From Blastomussa wellsi (taxonomy: Eukaryota > Cnidaria > Anthozoa > Scleractinia > Plerogyridae): DNA of 64,000 nucleotides. The position numbers and the translations under genes are program-made. Location of the stretch: positions 26,891,356 through 26,955,355 of the forward strand of contig OX393561.1 of assembly GCA_947652115.1 (NCBI GenBank), given 5' to 3'. Shown one piece after another: positions 1-11,464 of this stretch (positions are counted from its first letter, which is position 1; the number at the start of each line of letters is the position of its first letter). The notes under the pieces are model-generated. The model was not told where the DNA came from and searched no databases. It saw only the letters and a list, made by a program, of their open reading frames with translations.

Positions 1-2500
1 CAGCTCAAAATCTCGTCGATCGAAATACTTGTCTAGGAAGTCGTAGTAGAATTCCAGCATCCGCAGCTTGGCCAGCTGGTAGACAGCGATTCTAACCTGA
101 AACGGCCGTTTGATTGTGATTCTTGGCTTCCGGCTTTCCAGTTCATACGCTTCCCCGATCTCATCGAGGCGAGAGAAATATGCGCTTCGCAGAGCTCTGT
201 CGACCACCTTCTCATTTTTGGTGTAAATCACGCTCGTCTGCCGCTCCAACGCTTCAATGAGCTTTCCGTACCCGCTGTTCCCAAGCAGCTTGAAAACGTC
301 TGCCAGCAGCGCCTCCTGTCCGCCGCGCCTCGATCTTGCCTGGCTTGTAGTCGATTGTTCTGCAAACGTTTGTGATAACCTCCCCGTGATCAACATACCA
401 TCGCAACAGAGGTGCAAAGAGCAAAAGTCTCCTTGCGGACAAAGCTCCCACGAGTTTTTTCCCGTCTCCGCGATTTCTGCCCGTTTGGCATAAGTATTCG
501 AACATATGTTCCGGGACAACTTCGTCCGGCACCTTTTTGTTGTAGAAGAATGGGCACATTTCCTCGAACTTTGAGTGAAGGGGTTCCGGAATCTCAATGT
601 CGACCTCGGCGAGCCCGAACCATGTTCCTCTTTTGAGCTTGTGCGTTATCACAAACGCTGCGTCCTCTGGGCAGTTGAAGTGCTCGACCCTTTCCTTTCC
701 GCAAGGCATTTCTCTCAGCATGGTCGACAGATAAAGAGCGTTGGCATCGTAGCCAAAGATTTTTTTACACGGACGAGCGTCTTCGTATTGGTGCGATCTT
801 ATCTTTGTCACACCGGCTTCGTGGTAGCGCGTGAAAATGATGCTCGGGCCTCCGACCACAGCGCCTTTCAACATTTGGTATGCTTCTTTCTCTGGACTCC
901 AGAGATCCGCGCCTCTCTCGACCGCTCCCCGGAGTAAGTAGTGCAAACTCACCCCCGGGACACTTACCGCGTCTTTCAAAATGTCGATTCCTTTCTCGGT
1001 GTAGAAAGCCCGCATCTTTTCCAAAGCCTCAAGACCTGGAGCTACATCGAGATTCTTGTAAAAGCGTAGCCAGTCCGCGAATGTGTGCATACCCTTTTCT
1101 TTGAACAGGCGTTTGCATCCTTCCCATTCTTCTCTTGAGAGCACGTGCTCGTTCTTCAGACGTGAAAACCACTCTGGATAGTCTGGGAGCCCTGGATAGT
1201 CGAGCTTCTCGGGCGAATCAAACCATTCGTACGGAAACCACGATTTCTCTGAGGCACATTCGTAAGCTTTCACCCACTTTTCGTAGCTGGTCCCCGGACC
1301 AAGATAATTTATTATGTCCAGGAATCGGAAGCCCCAGGTCAGCAAGAACATAACCTTTTTTCCTTTTTTCGCCACTCTGACTTTTCCAGTTGTGTCAGCA
1401 AGCCGCTCCACAAAGTAGCTTTTGATCAAGTTCAGGTCGTAACTGCCTGAGTTGAACCCGACAACAGGCACCTGGTCGCACCATTCTTCAAGTTTTAGCA
1501 AATGCTTTTTCGGCAGCAGATCCGCGTCTTCAGGCAAAAACTCCGCCCGGACTTTGGTCCGAATGTTTTTTCCGCGTCTCTCCAGCTCTTCCATAAACTT
1601 GCGCACCAGCACTTTGGGATCTCTTTCGCAGATGTGGGTGGGCTCTCTTTCGAGCGTGTCGCCGATGCTCACCGGGATTGGCACATGCACGTTCTCGATC
1701 GAAAGCATGGACGTGGGCTCCTTCCGCTTGTTGGAGTCACCAAATGCTTCGAAATCGAACAAGATCGCGTGCGGGAAGCTTTTTGTTTGAGCCTGCGGAG
1801 ATTCAGCGTCGATTTCTCCAACTTCACATGCCAAAACCTCGACCACGCGGTAACCAGCCTCCCGGAGCATTCTTGTGCGCTTCTGCGTGGCATTCCGCCT
1901 GTCTTCACGAGTTTGATCTCCACGGAAGATGCTTTTGAAACGATCGTGCGGGAAACATTTTCGGCACCCATGCCAGTGGCAGCTGTGGTATTGAAACACG
2001 GTCTTTGTTGCTGGGTGCCATCCATCGACTGGTGCCCCCTCAATCCACCTCTCACCTCCGTGCCGACACATTGCGTGGTGGATATGGATTTTTTGCCGCT
2101 TGGCTTCATGGACAAGCCACACCAGTGATTCTTTGGAAGCGTTTTCTGGGTAAAAAGCTTTTTCGAAAGCTGTTTGCGGGGCTTCAACTTTTTCAACCGG
2201 GCAAACAATTTTTGTCTTTCCTTGGTAACACGTTTGGGCATGCCGTTGAAGATGACAAGCTTGTGTGAATCTCGCTCGACAATCCACACACGCATAAATT
2301 TTCGCATGTTTTGCTATGTTTTTTATCAAAAAGGCGTGCCCCTCGTAAATACCGATTGTCAGAATATTTTTCAGCTTGGATGAAGCGTTTCTTCTGAAAT
2401 GCCAAACCACTTCGCCGTCTTCTCCCCGCTCAGGCTCATAAACTTTTATACCGAGCCAATCTGGAAAATCGTTTTTTTTTGTTGAGATGCTTTTCAACAT
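1..2500 (-). pseudogene. Polinton family B DNA polymerase, copy 1 (frameshifted, 3' part off-window)
   Basis: This is the core of the protein-primed family B DNA polymerase that replicates Polinton/Maverick elements. One frame runs from 2500 to 254 (748 codons). Visible in order are a C2HC-type finger (C71, C74, H87, C91), a Cys/His block FQYHSCHWHGC (~169-179), exonuclease motifs LFDFEAF (~248), GFNSGSYDLNL (~348) and FYKNLDVAPG (~480), and polymerase motif A-like FGYDANALYLS (~582). The frame fails near 310-335. Motif B (GNSGYGK, ~260-284) and further palm sequence continue in another frame to base 1, so motif C would lie outside the window. The N-terminal domain (2436-3170) joins through another frameshift at an A-run near 2470. 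It is a relic unless the indels are sequencing errors. Family assignment is strong from motif order. Confidence 0.88.
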
Positions 2501-3170
2501 CTTCTAATTCATCAAGAGACGTTTTTGGAATGTCTTTTGGAGCTTTTGCGAAATCGTAGAAACTCTTGGCAAGTTCTCGGGCTGCTGCTGTACTTCGATC
2601 CGGTCTAGCTCCTCGGTGTACAGCAATACAGCGCCACAGACATAAATTATCATTGTAGGAATCCAGTGCCAGCATTACCCTGCTATGTGCAAGGTTGCGT
2701 AGCCAGTCTGGCAAGGGGCCTGTGCCCAACAAAGGTTGGCGATCAAGTACAGCCTTCACAAAGACATCTTCAAAACCCTTGAATACCCACTTAGTGTCCG
2801 GTCTTTCGACGCTGTCAATTTCCAAACGCTCCTCTTCCTTTTTATTCAACCATTTTTCCGCTTCTGACAGTCGGTTTATCCAAGGAGACCCTTCTAAAGG
2901 TTTATAAAACAACACCAGCTTGCCATCCTCAATGTTTGACAGCCAATAAGAAAAACTGTATCTCAGATACATCGAGGTTTTAACTCTCTCTCGAATCTTT
3001 CTCATAAATACCTCTGTGAGGTTTTCTTCAGTCGCTCTTTCCGTCCATATTATAAATCGTCTACCTTTTTTTTCCGTTCCCTCAGCCTCTTGTTCATGAA
3101 AGAACCAGACACGAGATTCGAGGTATTTATCTTCAGATTTGGCTGACTGGGGAGGGACTGGATCAAACAT
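2436..3170 (-). pseudogene. N-terminal domain of Polinton DNA polymerase, copy 1
   Basis: This 244-codon open frame lies directly upstream of the polymerase core and overlaps it by about 65 bases in a different frame. The break falls in a run of A/T around 2468-2478, so this is probably the amino end of the same protein. A conserved block around residues 145-190 includes LLGTGPLPDWLRNLAH followed by NLCLWRCIAVHRG. The Cys (177) and His (185) in that block resemble the Cys-containing helix of OTU-like cysteine peptidases, but that reading is inference. The same block recurs in copy 2 (29991-30401), which shows selection acted on it. Activity cannot be judged from sequence alone. Confidence 0.7.
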
Positions 3171-3172
3171 TT

Positions 3173-3439
3173 TTAAAACACTGTCTGGTGTCCCTCTTTT
3201 TCGTCTTGGAGGTGCTTTGGGGCTATAGGGTTTTGGAAGCAGAGGTTTGGGCAGCCGCTCCAGTGCTTCCGGGGTATGCGTTCTTCAAACACATTCCTAA
3301 TTTCGGGTTTTATTTGTTCTAGCAGTTTTTCAATATCAATTTCCGCGAGTGCTTGTTCTATATCCTGCCACGTTTCAGCCATTTTTGATGCAAATTTCTG
3401 GTTGTTTTTCTTTTGGTGCATATCTCTAATTGGTGTCAT
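3173..3439 (-). CDS. small Polinton ORF upstream of polymerase, copy 1
   Basis: This 88-codon frame ends two bases upstream of the polymerase N-terminal frame. It is acidic and helical in its first half, containing QALAEIDIEKLLEQI and NVFEERIPRKHW. A recognisable counterpart lies in the same position in copy 2 (30664-30981), with AEIDQQTF and NVLDERIPPKD. Conservation of position and sequence supports a real coding segment, either a small protein or the extreme amino end of the polymerase polyprotein. No known domain was recognised. Confidence 0.5.
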   Translation of the reverse strand: MTPIRDMHQKKNNQKFASKMAETWQDIEQALAEIDIEKLLEQIKPEIRNVFEERIPRKHWSGCPNLCFQNPIAPKHLQDEKEGHQTVF

Positions 3440-3519
3440 CCCTCTAAATGCCTGCTCTTTTTTGGACTCCGCCGCTTCTGTCTAATTGGTAGAACGTGAC
3501 AGTGGGTGTTCTTCTGCCA

Positions 3520-3684
3520 AGTAGTAATCACTGGATTAAACAAATACAACCTCGGAGCTCAAAAATTTTCACATCTTCGCCCAAGTGGAAGAAGCGAGCA
3601 AAAGGCGAGCTTGTTTCACTTGGGCGAAGATGTGAAAATTTTTGAGCGACGAGGTGGTATTTGTTTAATCCAGTGATTACTACT
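3520..3684. repeat. Polinton-terminus palindrome 1
   Basis: A 165-bp near-perfect inverted repeat. Each arm reads inward as AGTAGTA, 12 bases, then AACAAATA, and continues to about 65 bp; the loop lies around 3586-3617. The same 27-bp frame with the same 12-base spacing ends the palindromes at 16478-16651 and 51817-52124. It sits immediately outside the minus-strand polymerase genes of Polinton 1 and abuts the 3' end of LINE A, so it probably marks the right end of Polinton 1. No 6-bp target duplication directly flanks the palindrome itself, as expected if it is part of a larger element. A free-standing foldback MITE is the alternative. Confidence 0.7.
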
Positions 3685-6580
3685 GGTTCGTTTGGTAGGT
3701 TCGAACGTTTGTAGAGATGTTTGACTGCGGATACAAGCCCACAATATTTCAGCGGATCTATTTGAATTTTGTAGGTGTTAGTAGTCTTTGTAGGATAGGT
3801 AGCTGTTGGAGTCCTTCATAAGATTTTTTACCTTGAAAACACCATGAAGGAAGAGTATTTCGTCGAAAATTGGCTTGTTACCAATTGTGATTAGCGAGTT
3901 GTGCCATAGAGGTTGCTCTAGGAAATGCTCTCTATTTTTTATGCCATCTTCAAAACTGACTTCTGACCATATATCTAGCAATTCTCTTATAAAAGAGTTT
4001 TTGACTGGTATTATCTTAGAACATTCCAGTTTGTTTAGGTTACCTTTAAATATCAAGTTTCCTCCAAACTTAGCAAATTCAAGTTAAAAAAATTCTTTCC
4101 ATTTTCCACGGTTTGAAGTGTCAAGATACTTTTGAATCCAAGTCGACTTCATTTCATTCAATCATAAAAAATGTCATTTATCTCACGGATAGCGTTTTGG
4201 TTTGTTGCAAGTGGTGCCAAGATGTATGTAAGATGAGATGCCAACAAGCTTTTAATAACTAAGATTTTACCAATTAAAGATAGGCACCAATGCTTCCAGC
4301 AATTAAGAATGTTCCTAATTTTCTCAACTTTTTCATTATAATTTATATTTAGAGTGATGATGGGGTCAGTGGAAATCCACATGCCAAGAACTTTAACTTT
4401 TTTCTCTGGCCATTTAAAATTGGATTCGGGAAGAATTTTTTCTTTCTTTCCTGTCATTGATCCGATCCACAAGGCTTCCGTCTTTTTGTCATTAAGTTTG
4501 AGGCCGGAGACATTGCCAAAACGATTGACCGTAGCAAGAGCAGCGGACAGAGATTCGCGAGTGCCATTAAGAATCAAAGTAGTGTCATCAGCATATTGGC
4601 TTAACTTAATTTCTGTGTTATTGACCGAGATTCCCTTTATGTGTGGATTAGACCTAATAGCTTTCGCTAAAATTTCGACAGATAGTATGAAGAGGTATGG
4701 AGAAAGGGGGCAGCCTTGCCTGACACCTCTTTGTGGCTTAAAGAAATTGCTTGACCATCCGTTATTTGGGCCACAGCTTTCCGTATTATTATAAAATGTC
4801 CGAGTCCAGTTCATTAAGGAGGGCCAAAACCAAAGTATTCAAGTGTGCGTTTGATAAAAAGCCATTCAAGTGAGTCGAATGCTTTTTCAAAATCTATAAA
4901 TAGTAATAAGCCTGGAATGTTTTCTTGTAAAGTGTAATCAATAATATGGTCTATCAATCGAACATTTTCTCCAATAAATCATCCTTTTAGGAAGCCGGTC
5001 TGGTCATTGTTGATGAGTACTGGGATAACTGTTTTTACTCGATTTGCGATAGCTTTCGCGGCTATTTTATAATCACAGTTAAGGAGGGTTATTGGACTCC
5101 AGTTCTTAATAAAGTGCGGATCTGAGTCTTTTTTTGGTATGAGTTTAATAATTCCACGTCTTTGTGTAATCGAGAGTTGTCCTGTATTGTAACCGTAGTT
5201 AAGAGCATCCATCAGGTTTTATAAAACTCGGCTGGAAGGCCATCGGTTCCTGGGCTTTTATCAGAGTCCATAATGTTGAGAGCTTCGAGGCATTCTTTTT
5301 CTGTTAACATACCTTCACAGCTTGTACAGTCATCATCGGTCAGGACGGTGTCGTTAGATAATTTAAAAAATTCATCATCTGGCGATATTGTGTTACCATG
5401 AGATGTGAAGAGCTTTTTGTAAAAGGTTTCGCATTCGGTGAGTATGTCTGTATCAGAGGTGACAAATTCGTTTTCCTTGATTTGGAGCTGACTTATTGTA
5501 TTTAGTCTAAAGTGTCTCTTCTCAAGATTTAGAAAGTATTTAGTATTTTTTTCGCCTTCGTTGTACTATCTGGCTTTACACCTTAATATTGCCCCTTGGG
5601 TGCGCAACCTAATTATTGCTTCTAATTCTTTTTTACATGATCCAAGTTCGCTCGTTATGTTATTTTGATACGTCGTAATAAATGAAGACTGTTCTAGTTG
5701 TTTTTCCAGTGACACAATTTGTTCTTCTAGCATCCGTTCTCTATGTATGATTTGGTGTTTTTTTCCAGCGGCAAAAATAATAGATTTCTCTCGGATTTTC
5801 AGTTTAATCATGTCCCAGAGCAGAGCTGGGTTAGTGGTAGGATCCTTTTCATATTCTTTTTGTGTTTGTAGAATGGTCATCTTTATTAGATCAATATAAT
5901 TTGTATCAGTTAAGAGTGACGTGTTCAGTTTCCAGAAACCTCGGCCTCTTGGATTTGTATGTAAGGAGATATTTAAGGTAATCATTGAATGGTCTGTTTT
6001 AAAGCCAATGAACCTCTGGCTGTTTTTGGCGCCATGTAAACCTCCTTACATCCGGATTTAAAACCCTCCAGGCATCTACAAGATCAAGATTTTCAGCTTC
6101 CTCGTACAAGGCTTTTCTAGCATTACTGTGTTTTGGAAGTACCACCCTTCTTATCTATGTCTATGTCAAGAACGAGGTTAAAGTCGCCTCCGGTTACGAT
6201 TTCATCTCTTTGAAAGTTTTCAACGTGTTCAAAAAGAGATTTAAAGAAATTCGGATCGCCTTCATTTGGAGCATAAAGGTTTATTAGGGTTATGGTTTTC
6301 CATTTGCATTTAAATCACATATTATATAATGTCCTTCAACATCAATAATTTTTTTTGTGATTCGAAGCTCGAAATTAGTGTTGAAAAGAATACCTACACC
6401 GGCTTTGGTGTTAGAGAAGGTGCTGAACAGGCTTTTGTAACCCCATTCTGAGGTCCATTTTTTCCGAACAGTGAACTTCCTGTAACAGGTAAATAGAAAT
6501 TTTTTTGGATCTCAACCAATTAAAGGTCTCTCTTCTTTTGGTATTATTCATGTTGAGTGAGGCTATCGTAATTACATTGT
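3685..6580 (-). pseudogene. LINE A ORF2 (endonuclease-reverse transcriptase), decayed
   Basis: Decayed ORF2 of an L1/Tx1-type LINE read on the minus strand in several frames. From the 5' side it shows an AP-endonuclease start (SLNMNNTKRRETFNW near 6550), GGDFNLVLD near 6200, a charged linker (5566-5985), RT finger/palm sequence IKNWSPITLLNCDYK (~5080), the motif GVRQGCPLSPYLFILS (~4700) and catalytic QYADDTTL (~4600). C-terminal segments follow to 3778, then a presumed 3' UTR to the palindrome at 3684. At least five frame breaks are present. It is the same clade as LINE C (21.2-26.4 kb) but much older. Bases without an open frame (for example 5213-5565 and 5986-6580) are decayed ORF2, not unexplained sequence. 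Confidence 0.85.
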
Positions 6581-7001
6581 TATCAGTCAAGAAAATGTGA
6601 TATGAGATAAATTAAATAATGCACTGCTCTATTGTTAATAAAAGAGAGAAATACAGCTTCAATATTATAATTTGCATACAGTTCCCGTTTGTTTATTTTA
6701 TATTTAAAGAAAAAATTGCATGCAACATGGATATAAACAATTTTAGAGAATCTTAGCTCATGAAAACTACATAGAAGCAACATCAAGGACATATAAACTA
6801 GGGAAGTAAATTAAATAGTAAACAAGTAATGACACAAAAAGTACATAAAGGAAAACTATAAAAATCCCATAATTGCTTTCTGGCTCAAGCGATTAGCTGG
6901 TACAAGTTTAGGTATAAGTTGGTTGAAAATAGCGTGAAAACTGCTAAAAACCACCCGCGTTAGAGATACAATATGAAAAGATTGAAAAACAACACCAGTG
7001 T

Positions 7002-7750
7002 TTACCCGTCTGCTTGATCTTCCATTTGGAAAGGTTTTCCGTAACGCCATAGTTTGCCGTTGATGTAGAGTTTATCTGGTTGGCGTCTACTGAAAGAAGC
7101 TTTTAGGCCATTTCGGCGCGCTTTCTTGAAAACGGGCATTTGTTCCTTTCTGCGTTCGATGATTTCTTGAGGAAAGTCGCGGAACATTTGATAGCCGGTC
7201 CCCTCGAGACGCTTTCCGAAAGCAAATAATTCTTCAACATTTTTGTAGCGGAGAAATCGGGTGATTATCGGGCATGGACCGGAGGCATCGCGTCTTCGGT
7301 TGAGGCGATGTACTCGTTGAATCTCCACAGATCTGGCATCATGATAGCCGAGCTCTTGTTCCATGAAGTCGCGCAAGACTTCTTCTGTGTCTTCGTCTTG
7401 CCCTTCTGGAATGGAAAAGAGTTTAATGGTCTCTCGTCTTGAATACGACTCGAGATATAGATTTTTTGACTTCATCTCGTTAACTTGTTCCTGTAGGTTT
7501 TTTCCTTCTCCATCAGCTGTTTGCTCATTCAGACTATCAAGCTGGTTCTGTAGGACTTCTTGTTTGTCGCCATTTGCTTTGCATAGCTGCTTTAGATCCT
7601 TTATTTCCGTCTCAGTCTTTATTTCGAATTGTTCCAGTTTTGCTGTTCTTGCTTTTAGGTGAGCCTGACAAGAATGGAATTTAGTTGTTCCGAGATATCT
7701 CCAATCTTTTCCAAAGCTTCCATGATCTCTTCGTTTGTTTCTTCCACGCG
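7002..7750 (-). pseudogene. LINE A ORF1 (nucleic-acid binding protein), partial
   Basis: ORF1 of LINE A on the minus strand. The clear part (7002-7475) contains YLESYSRRETIKLFSIPEG, RVHRLNRR and FRDFPQEIIERRKEQMP, the RRM-like core and C-terminal domain of L1-type ORF1 proteins. The same blocks occur in LINE C ORF1 (21203-22123). Upstream to about 7750 the frame encodes a Gln/Glu/Lys-rich coiled coil including MEALEKIGDISEQLNSIL. The 5' end is cut where plus-strand LINE B begins near 7750. Bases 6580-7001 between ORF1 and ORF2 hold no convincing gene. Confidence 0.8.
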
Positions 7751-8808
7751 ATTTTCTTGGATTTCGAAAAAGCTTTCGACTCCATTGAATGGGACTTTAC
7801 CCAAAATTGTCTTGAATCTTTCAACTTTGGTCCAAATCAGAGGCAGTGGATCAGAGTGTTCTACAAAGATATCTCCAGTTGCGTTATTAATAATGGTGTA
7901 GCCTCTCAACACTTCTATTTAGAATGCGGTGTCCGTCAGGGTTGTCCTCTTTCAGGCATACTCTTTGTTATTGCTATGGAGCTCCTTGCCCAAAGTATTA
8001 GACGTTCAAAAGATATCAAAGGTATTAATATACAAGGAGCTGAAGAAGTCAAGCTCTCCCAATATGCTGACAACACTACCACCCTTCTCGCTGATGTCCA
8101 GTCAGTTTCTAATTTATTTGACTTACTCTAACTGTTTGAAAAGTGTTCTGGATTAAAAATAAACCAAACAAAGTCAGAAATGTTATGGCTCGGCCCCTTG
8201 TGCCATAGAAAAGATGCAATTTTCAACCTCCAAATTAGTGATGAACCAGTTTATGCTCTTGGGGTGCACTTTACTTACAATATTGGCATGTCTCATAAGA
8301 CAAATTTTTTGGGAAAGTTAGGACCCTTAAAGAAAACTCTCAGTATCTGGTCAAGAAGAGACATATCTATTTACGGCAGAATAAACATTGTCAAAACATT
8401 AGCACTCTCCAAACTTGTATTCATCTGTAGTGTTATGGAGAGTCAAAAAACTTTGCCAAAAAAAGTTAACAACATAGTATTTGACTTTATTTGGAATCAT
8501 AAACCTCCAAAAAGTAAAAAAGACAACCCTTATCAAGAAGAAATTAGATGGTGATCTAGATATGAAATATTTTTTCTCTTCAACAAACCTTTAAAATTAA
8601 CCTGGATTAAACGCTTATGTTCCGACTCAGACGCACCGTGGAAATATATTCCAAAATCGTTTCTGTCCAGTGTTGGCGGCTTTGGGCTTTTAAATGTAAT
8701 TATGACTATAACCTTCTTGACCTTAACTGTCACCTTCCCGAATTTTATAAACAAATTATATTCTATTGGCAGAAAATCGCGTTTATAATGCCTAACAGCA
8801 GGAATGAG
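7751..8808 (+). pseudogene. LINE B ORF2 fragment (reverse transcriptase), first part
   Basis: Plus-strand reverse-transcriptase fragment of an L1/Tx1-type LINE. It starts mid-RT at FLDFEKAFDSIEWDF (~7752) and shows GVRQGCPLSGILFVIAM (~7930) and the catalytic block QYADN (~8060), where the second Asp of YADD is Asn, an inactivating change. Thumb sequence follows to about 8550, with a stop near 8130 and frame changes. The fragment is interrupted at 8808 by a Gypsy element and resumes after it (13241) and after a second insertion (15622). It was 5'-truncated and is long dead. Confidence 0.82.
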
Positions 8809-8813
8809 GTATT

Positions 8814-8976
8814 TGTAATGAGTATGCTTACACAAAGTACTAGTCTAGTTCCTGCCTTGTAGGTCATGTGACTGCGGCAGAAAGTCTGCCATGTTTTCTG
8901 TTTATGTACTTTCTTGATTGGTGAAATAAAGTCAGTGTGTTTTGCAGACTCCGTTGTCTATCCGCCTATTGTTACA
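8814..8976 (+). repeat. 5' LTR of Gypsy 1
   Basis: Starts TGTAATGAG and ends ATTGTTACA. It contains an AATAAA-type signal (gaaataaagtcag) consistent with a polyadenylation site in R. It is paired with 13071-13235. Confidence 0.93.
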
Positions 8977-9025
8977 TGGTGTCAGAAATTTCCCGAATCC
9001 ACACGACTAATCAAGTGAAAGATGT

Positions 9026-9540
9026 GTGGCAGAAGTCGCCGAATTTATGAGTGAAACAAGCGGCAAAGACAGCGAACAGCTTCCTTCGACAAGTTCGGTT
9101 TCAAGTTTGACAACAATGGCGAATTTTCAAATACCTCCCCCTGACGTACTTGAGTTAAACGAGGGCTCAACAGCGTCTAATTGGCGAACTTGGGTCACTG
9201 CTTGGAATAATTACATGCTGGCTATGAAGCTGGATAAAGAGTAAGAAGCACGCCAAGTAGCGACACTTTTGGCAGTAATCAGGAAAGAAGCAAACAAGGT
9301 GTTTTGTATGAATAACATTGACCTCGCCAGGCGACGCCAAAAAAATCGCGGTGGTTTTAAGCAAGTTTGAAGAGTATTGCATTCCCAGGGAAAACACTAT
9401 TTACGAACGTTTTCTCTTCTTTACGCGGGATCAAAGGGGACTCGGAAACTGTTGATCAATATTTGACGGAGCTTTGCCAAATCGCAGCAAATTGAGATTT
9501 CGAGTCAATCACACCCGATCAGCTTCTCCAGGATCCACTG
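9026..9540 (+). pseudogene. Gypsy 1 gag, amino part
   Basis: The first frame runs from an ATG at 9026 to a stop at 9244 (72 codons), with SNWRTWVTAWNNYMLAM resembling the start of a retrotransposon capsid domain. Gag-like sequence continues in-frame past the stop and then in other frames to 9540. The premature TAA and frameshifts mark it as broken. The zinc-knuckle part continues at 9541. Confidence 0.7.
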
Positions 9541-10290
9541 ATGACAGGTACCAAAAATGCCAAGGTACGTGAAAATTTGCTCAAAGAGAAGAAATTGTCC
9601 CTTGAGAAAGCTACAGATATCGTTCGTGCTGCGGAAAGTACTGCCGCACAAATGAAAGTTATGTCTGCTGAAACTGGATTGAATGCTGTGAAAGAGAAAG
9701 AGCCGTTAGAAAGTGTCCCATCGGTCAGCAGTGGCTGGATCAAAGATTGCAGATTCTGCGGTCAGAACCACGAAAGGCGCAGTTGCCCTGCCTTTGGTCA
9801 GATATGTGCATATTGCAAAAAGAAGAATCATTTTGTTGCCAAGTGCCCAGAAAAAAGCAAGGTCTCTACCGTTCAAGAGCGATTCTATTTAAGTGCTGCA
9901 GGTGTTGGAAATGGAGATTGTGAGATGGTGACCCTCAATGTATCAAAGGGGCCTAAGTCCCTTTCAGGTTGTGATGTAGCCTTCTTGATGGACACTGGGG
10001 CTGAATGCAATCTCTTGCCTGTGGATGTCTATAAGGAGGTGACAGGCGATCTTCACTTGACTTTCCTCAGTGCACGTGGCAAGTCAGTTCTCATCTTAGC
10101 TAATGGAGATGAGCAACCTATTGGGGGCAAAGCAACAGTTTATGTCTCCCGCAAAGGAAATGCACACAAAATCGAAGTCAATGTAGTCAGAGGCCAAGGC
10201 TACGAGCCGATACTGTCTAAGCAGACCATGCTGGAAATGAATTTGATAAAGATTCTTGACAGTGACCAAGATCCGCGCACAGTGTACTGA
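9541..10290 (+). CDS. Gypsy 1 gag zinc knuckles and aspartic protease
   Basis: This 249-codon open frame ends at a TGA. A pair of zinc knuckles lies around residues 75-110 (CRFCGQNHERRSC, then CAYCKKKNHFVAKC), packaging RNA in the retrotransposon particle. A retropepsin-like aspartic protease follows, with its catalytic triplet in FLMDTGAECNLLP around residue 150. The frame is intact over this stretch, although the surrounding gag and pol are not. The next frame (RT) starts 17 bases downstream and may originally have been continuous with it. Confidence 0.85.
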   Translation: MTGTKNAKVRENLLKEKKLSLEKATDIVRAAESTAAQMKVMSAETGLNAVKEKEPLESVPSVSSGWIKDCRFCGQNHERRSCPAFGQICAYCKKKNHFVAKCPEKSKVSTVQERFYLSAAGVGNGDCEMVTLNVSKGPKSLSGCDVAFLMDTGAECNLLPVDVYKEVTGDLHLTFLSARGKSVLILANGDEQPIGGKATVYVSRKGNAHKIEVNVVRGQGYEPILSKQTMLEMNLIKILDSDQDPRTVY

Positions 10291-10307
10291 AGACAGACAC
10301 AGAATCA

Positions 10308-11070
10308 TTGCTAGAAGAGTATAACGACGTATTTGAAGGCCTTGAAAAGTTGGACAGACAGTATCACATTGTGACAGATGAGTCCATCAGACCTGTGGTA
10401 CATCCTAAACGGCATTTACCTGTTGCGATAACTGAGCAAGTCGAGAGAAAACTCGAAGAAATGGTAGCTGCCAACATAATCGAAAAAGTCGACCACCCGA
10501 CTGATTGGGTATCAAGTATGCTGGTGGTGAGCAAGCCATCCACTGAAGCTGATGGGGAAACCAAGACACGCATCTGTTTGGATCCCAGGGACTTGAACCT
10601 TATCATAAAGCGTGAGCATTTCCCGATGCCCACAATCGAGGAGATTGCAACGAGACTAAATGGGGCAAAGCTGTTCAGTGTTTTTGATGCCAGTAATGGT
10701 TTCTGGCAAGTTGAACTTGACAATGAATCAAGTACACTCACCACATTTAACACCCCATTCGGGCATTACTGTTAGAAGCGAATGCCATTCGGCATTAACA
10801 GTGCACCGGAAGTTTGGCAGCGCAAAATGCGAGAGCATGTTGAGGGGCTCAACGCCTGAGGGCCTGAAACCAGACCCACAAAAGGTCGAGGCAATTGTGG
10901 GCATGCCAGACCCCACTGATGTTCAGTCCTTACGTAGGTTCCTTGGCATGGTGAATTACTTGGCAAAGTTTCTCCCACGTCTATCTGAAGAAACAGAGAG
11001 CCTGAGAAAACTCAAAGAAAAGGATGCTGAGTGGTGTTGGTTACCAGGTCATGCTGATGCTGTGAACTGA
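10308..11070 (+). pseudogene. Gypsy 1 reverse transcriptase with active-site deletion
   Basis: RT fingers and palm are clear: RPVVHPKRHLPVA, VSSMLVVSKP, RICLDPRDLNLIIKREHFP and LFSVFDASNGFWQVELD (catalytic Asp). A frameshift at ~10775 leads into MPFGINSAPEVWQRKMREH. The sequence then jumps to the thumb/connection block (GLKPDPQKVEAIVGM, RRFLGMVNYLAKFLPR), so the segment holding the YxDD motif is missing near 10845-10865. The enzyme cannot have been functional in this copy. Confidence 0.88.
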
Positions 11071-11460
11071 TTGTATCTGCACCTGTACTGGCCTACTATG
11101 GCGTGAATAAGCCAGTGGTCATTCAATGTGATGCTTCCCAAAGCGGACGCCCAGTGGCTTACAGCTCTCGTGTGATGACCCAAACTGAGCAAAACTATGC
11201 TCAAATTTAATAAGAGTTACTTGCCATAGTTTATGCGTGTGAGAAATTACAATACAATACATCTTTGGAAGGAGCACTATAATTGTGCAGTCAGACCATC
11301 AGCCACTGGAAACAATATTCAGAAAGCCCATCCACACTTTGCCAAAACACCTCCAACGCATGCGCCTCCGACTGCAGAACTATGACATCCAAGTGGAGTA
11401 CAAGAAAAGGGAGACTATGTTCTTGGCTGACACATTAAGTTGAGCATATCTGGAAAATAA
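11071..11460 (+). pseudogene. Gypsy 1 RNase H domain, broken
   Basis: RNase H remnants in changing frames: VIQCDASQSGRPVAYSSRV (catalytic CDAS) near 11120 and SDHQPLETIFRKP near 11300. Several stops and a frameshift interrupt the domain. Position between RT and integrase fits the Gypsy order. Confidence 0.75.
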
Positions 11461-11464
11461 ACCA

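Noticed and set aside
1502..2128. 208-codon plus-strand frame
   Set aside because: Antisense to the polymerase core, which has clear motifs in order.
3520..3684. reading the AGTAGTA palindromes only as independent MITEs
   Set aside because: None of the three has a target duplication directly at its borders and each adjoins Polinton genes; kept as an alternative, not the main call.
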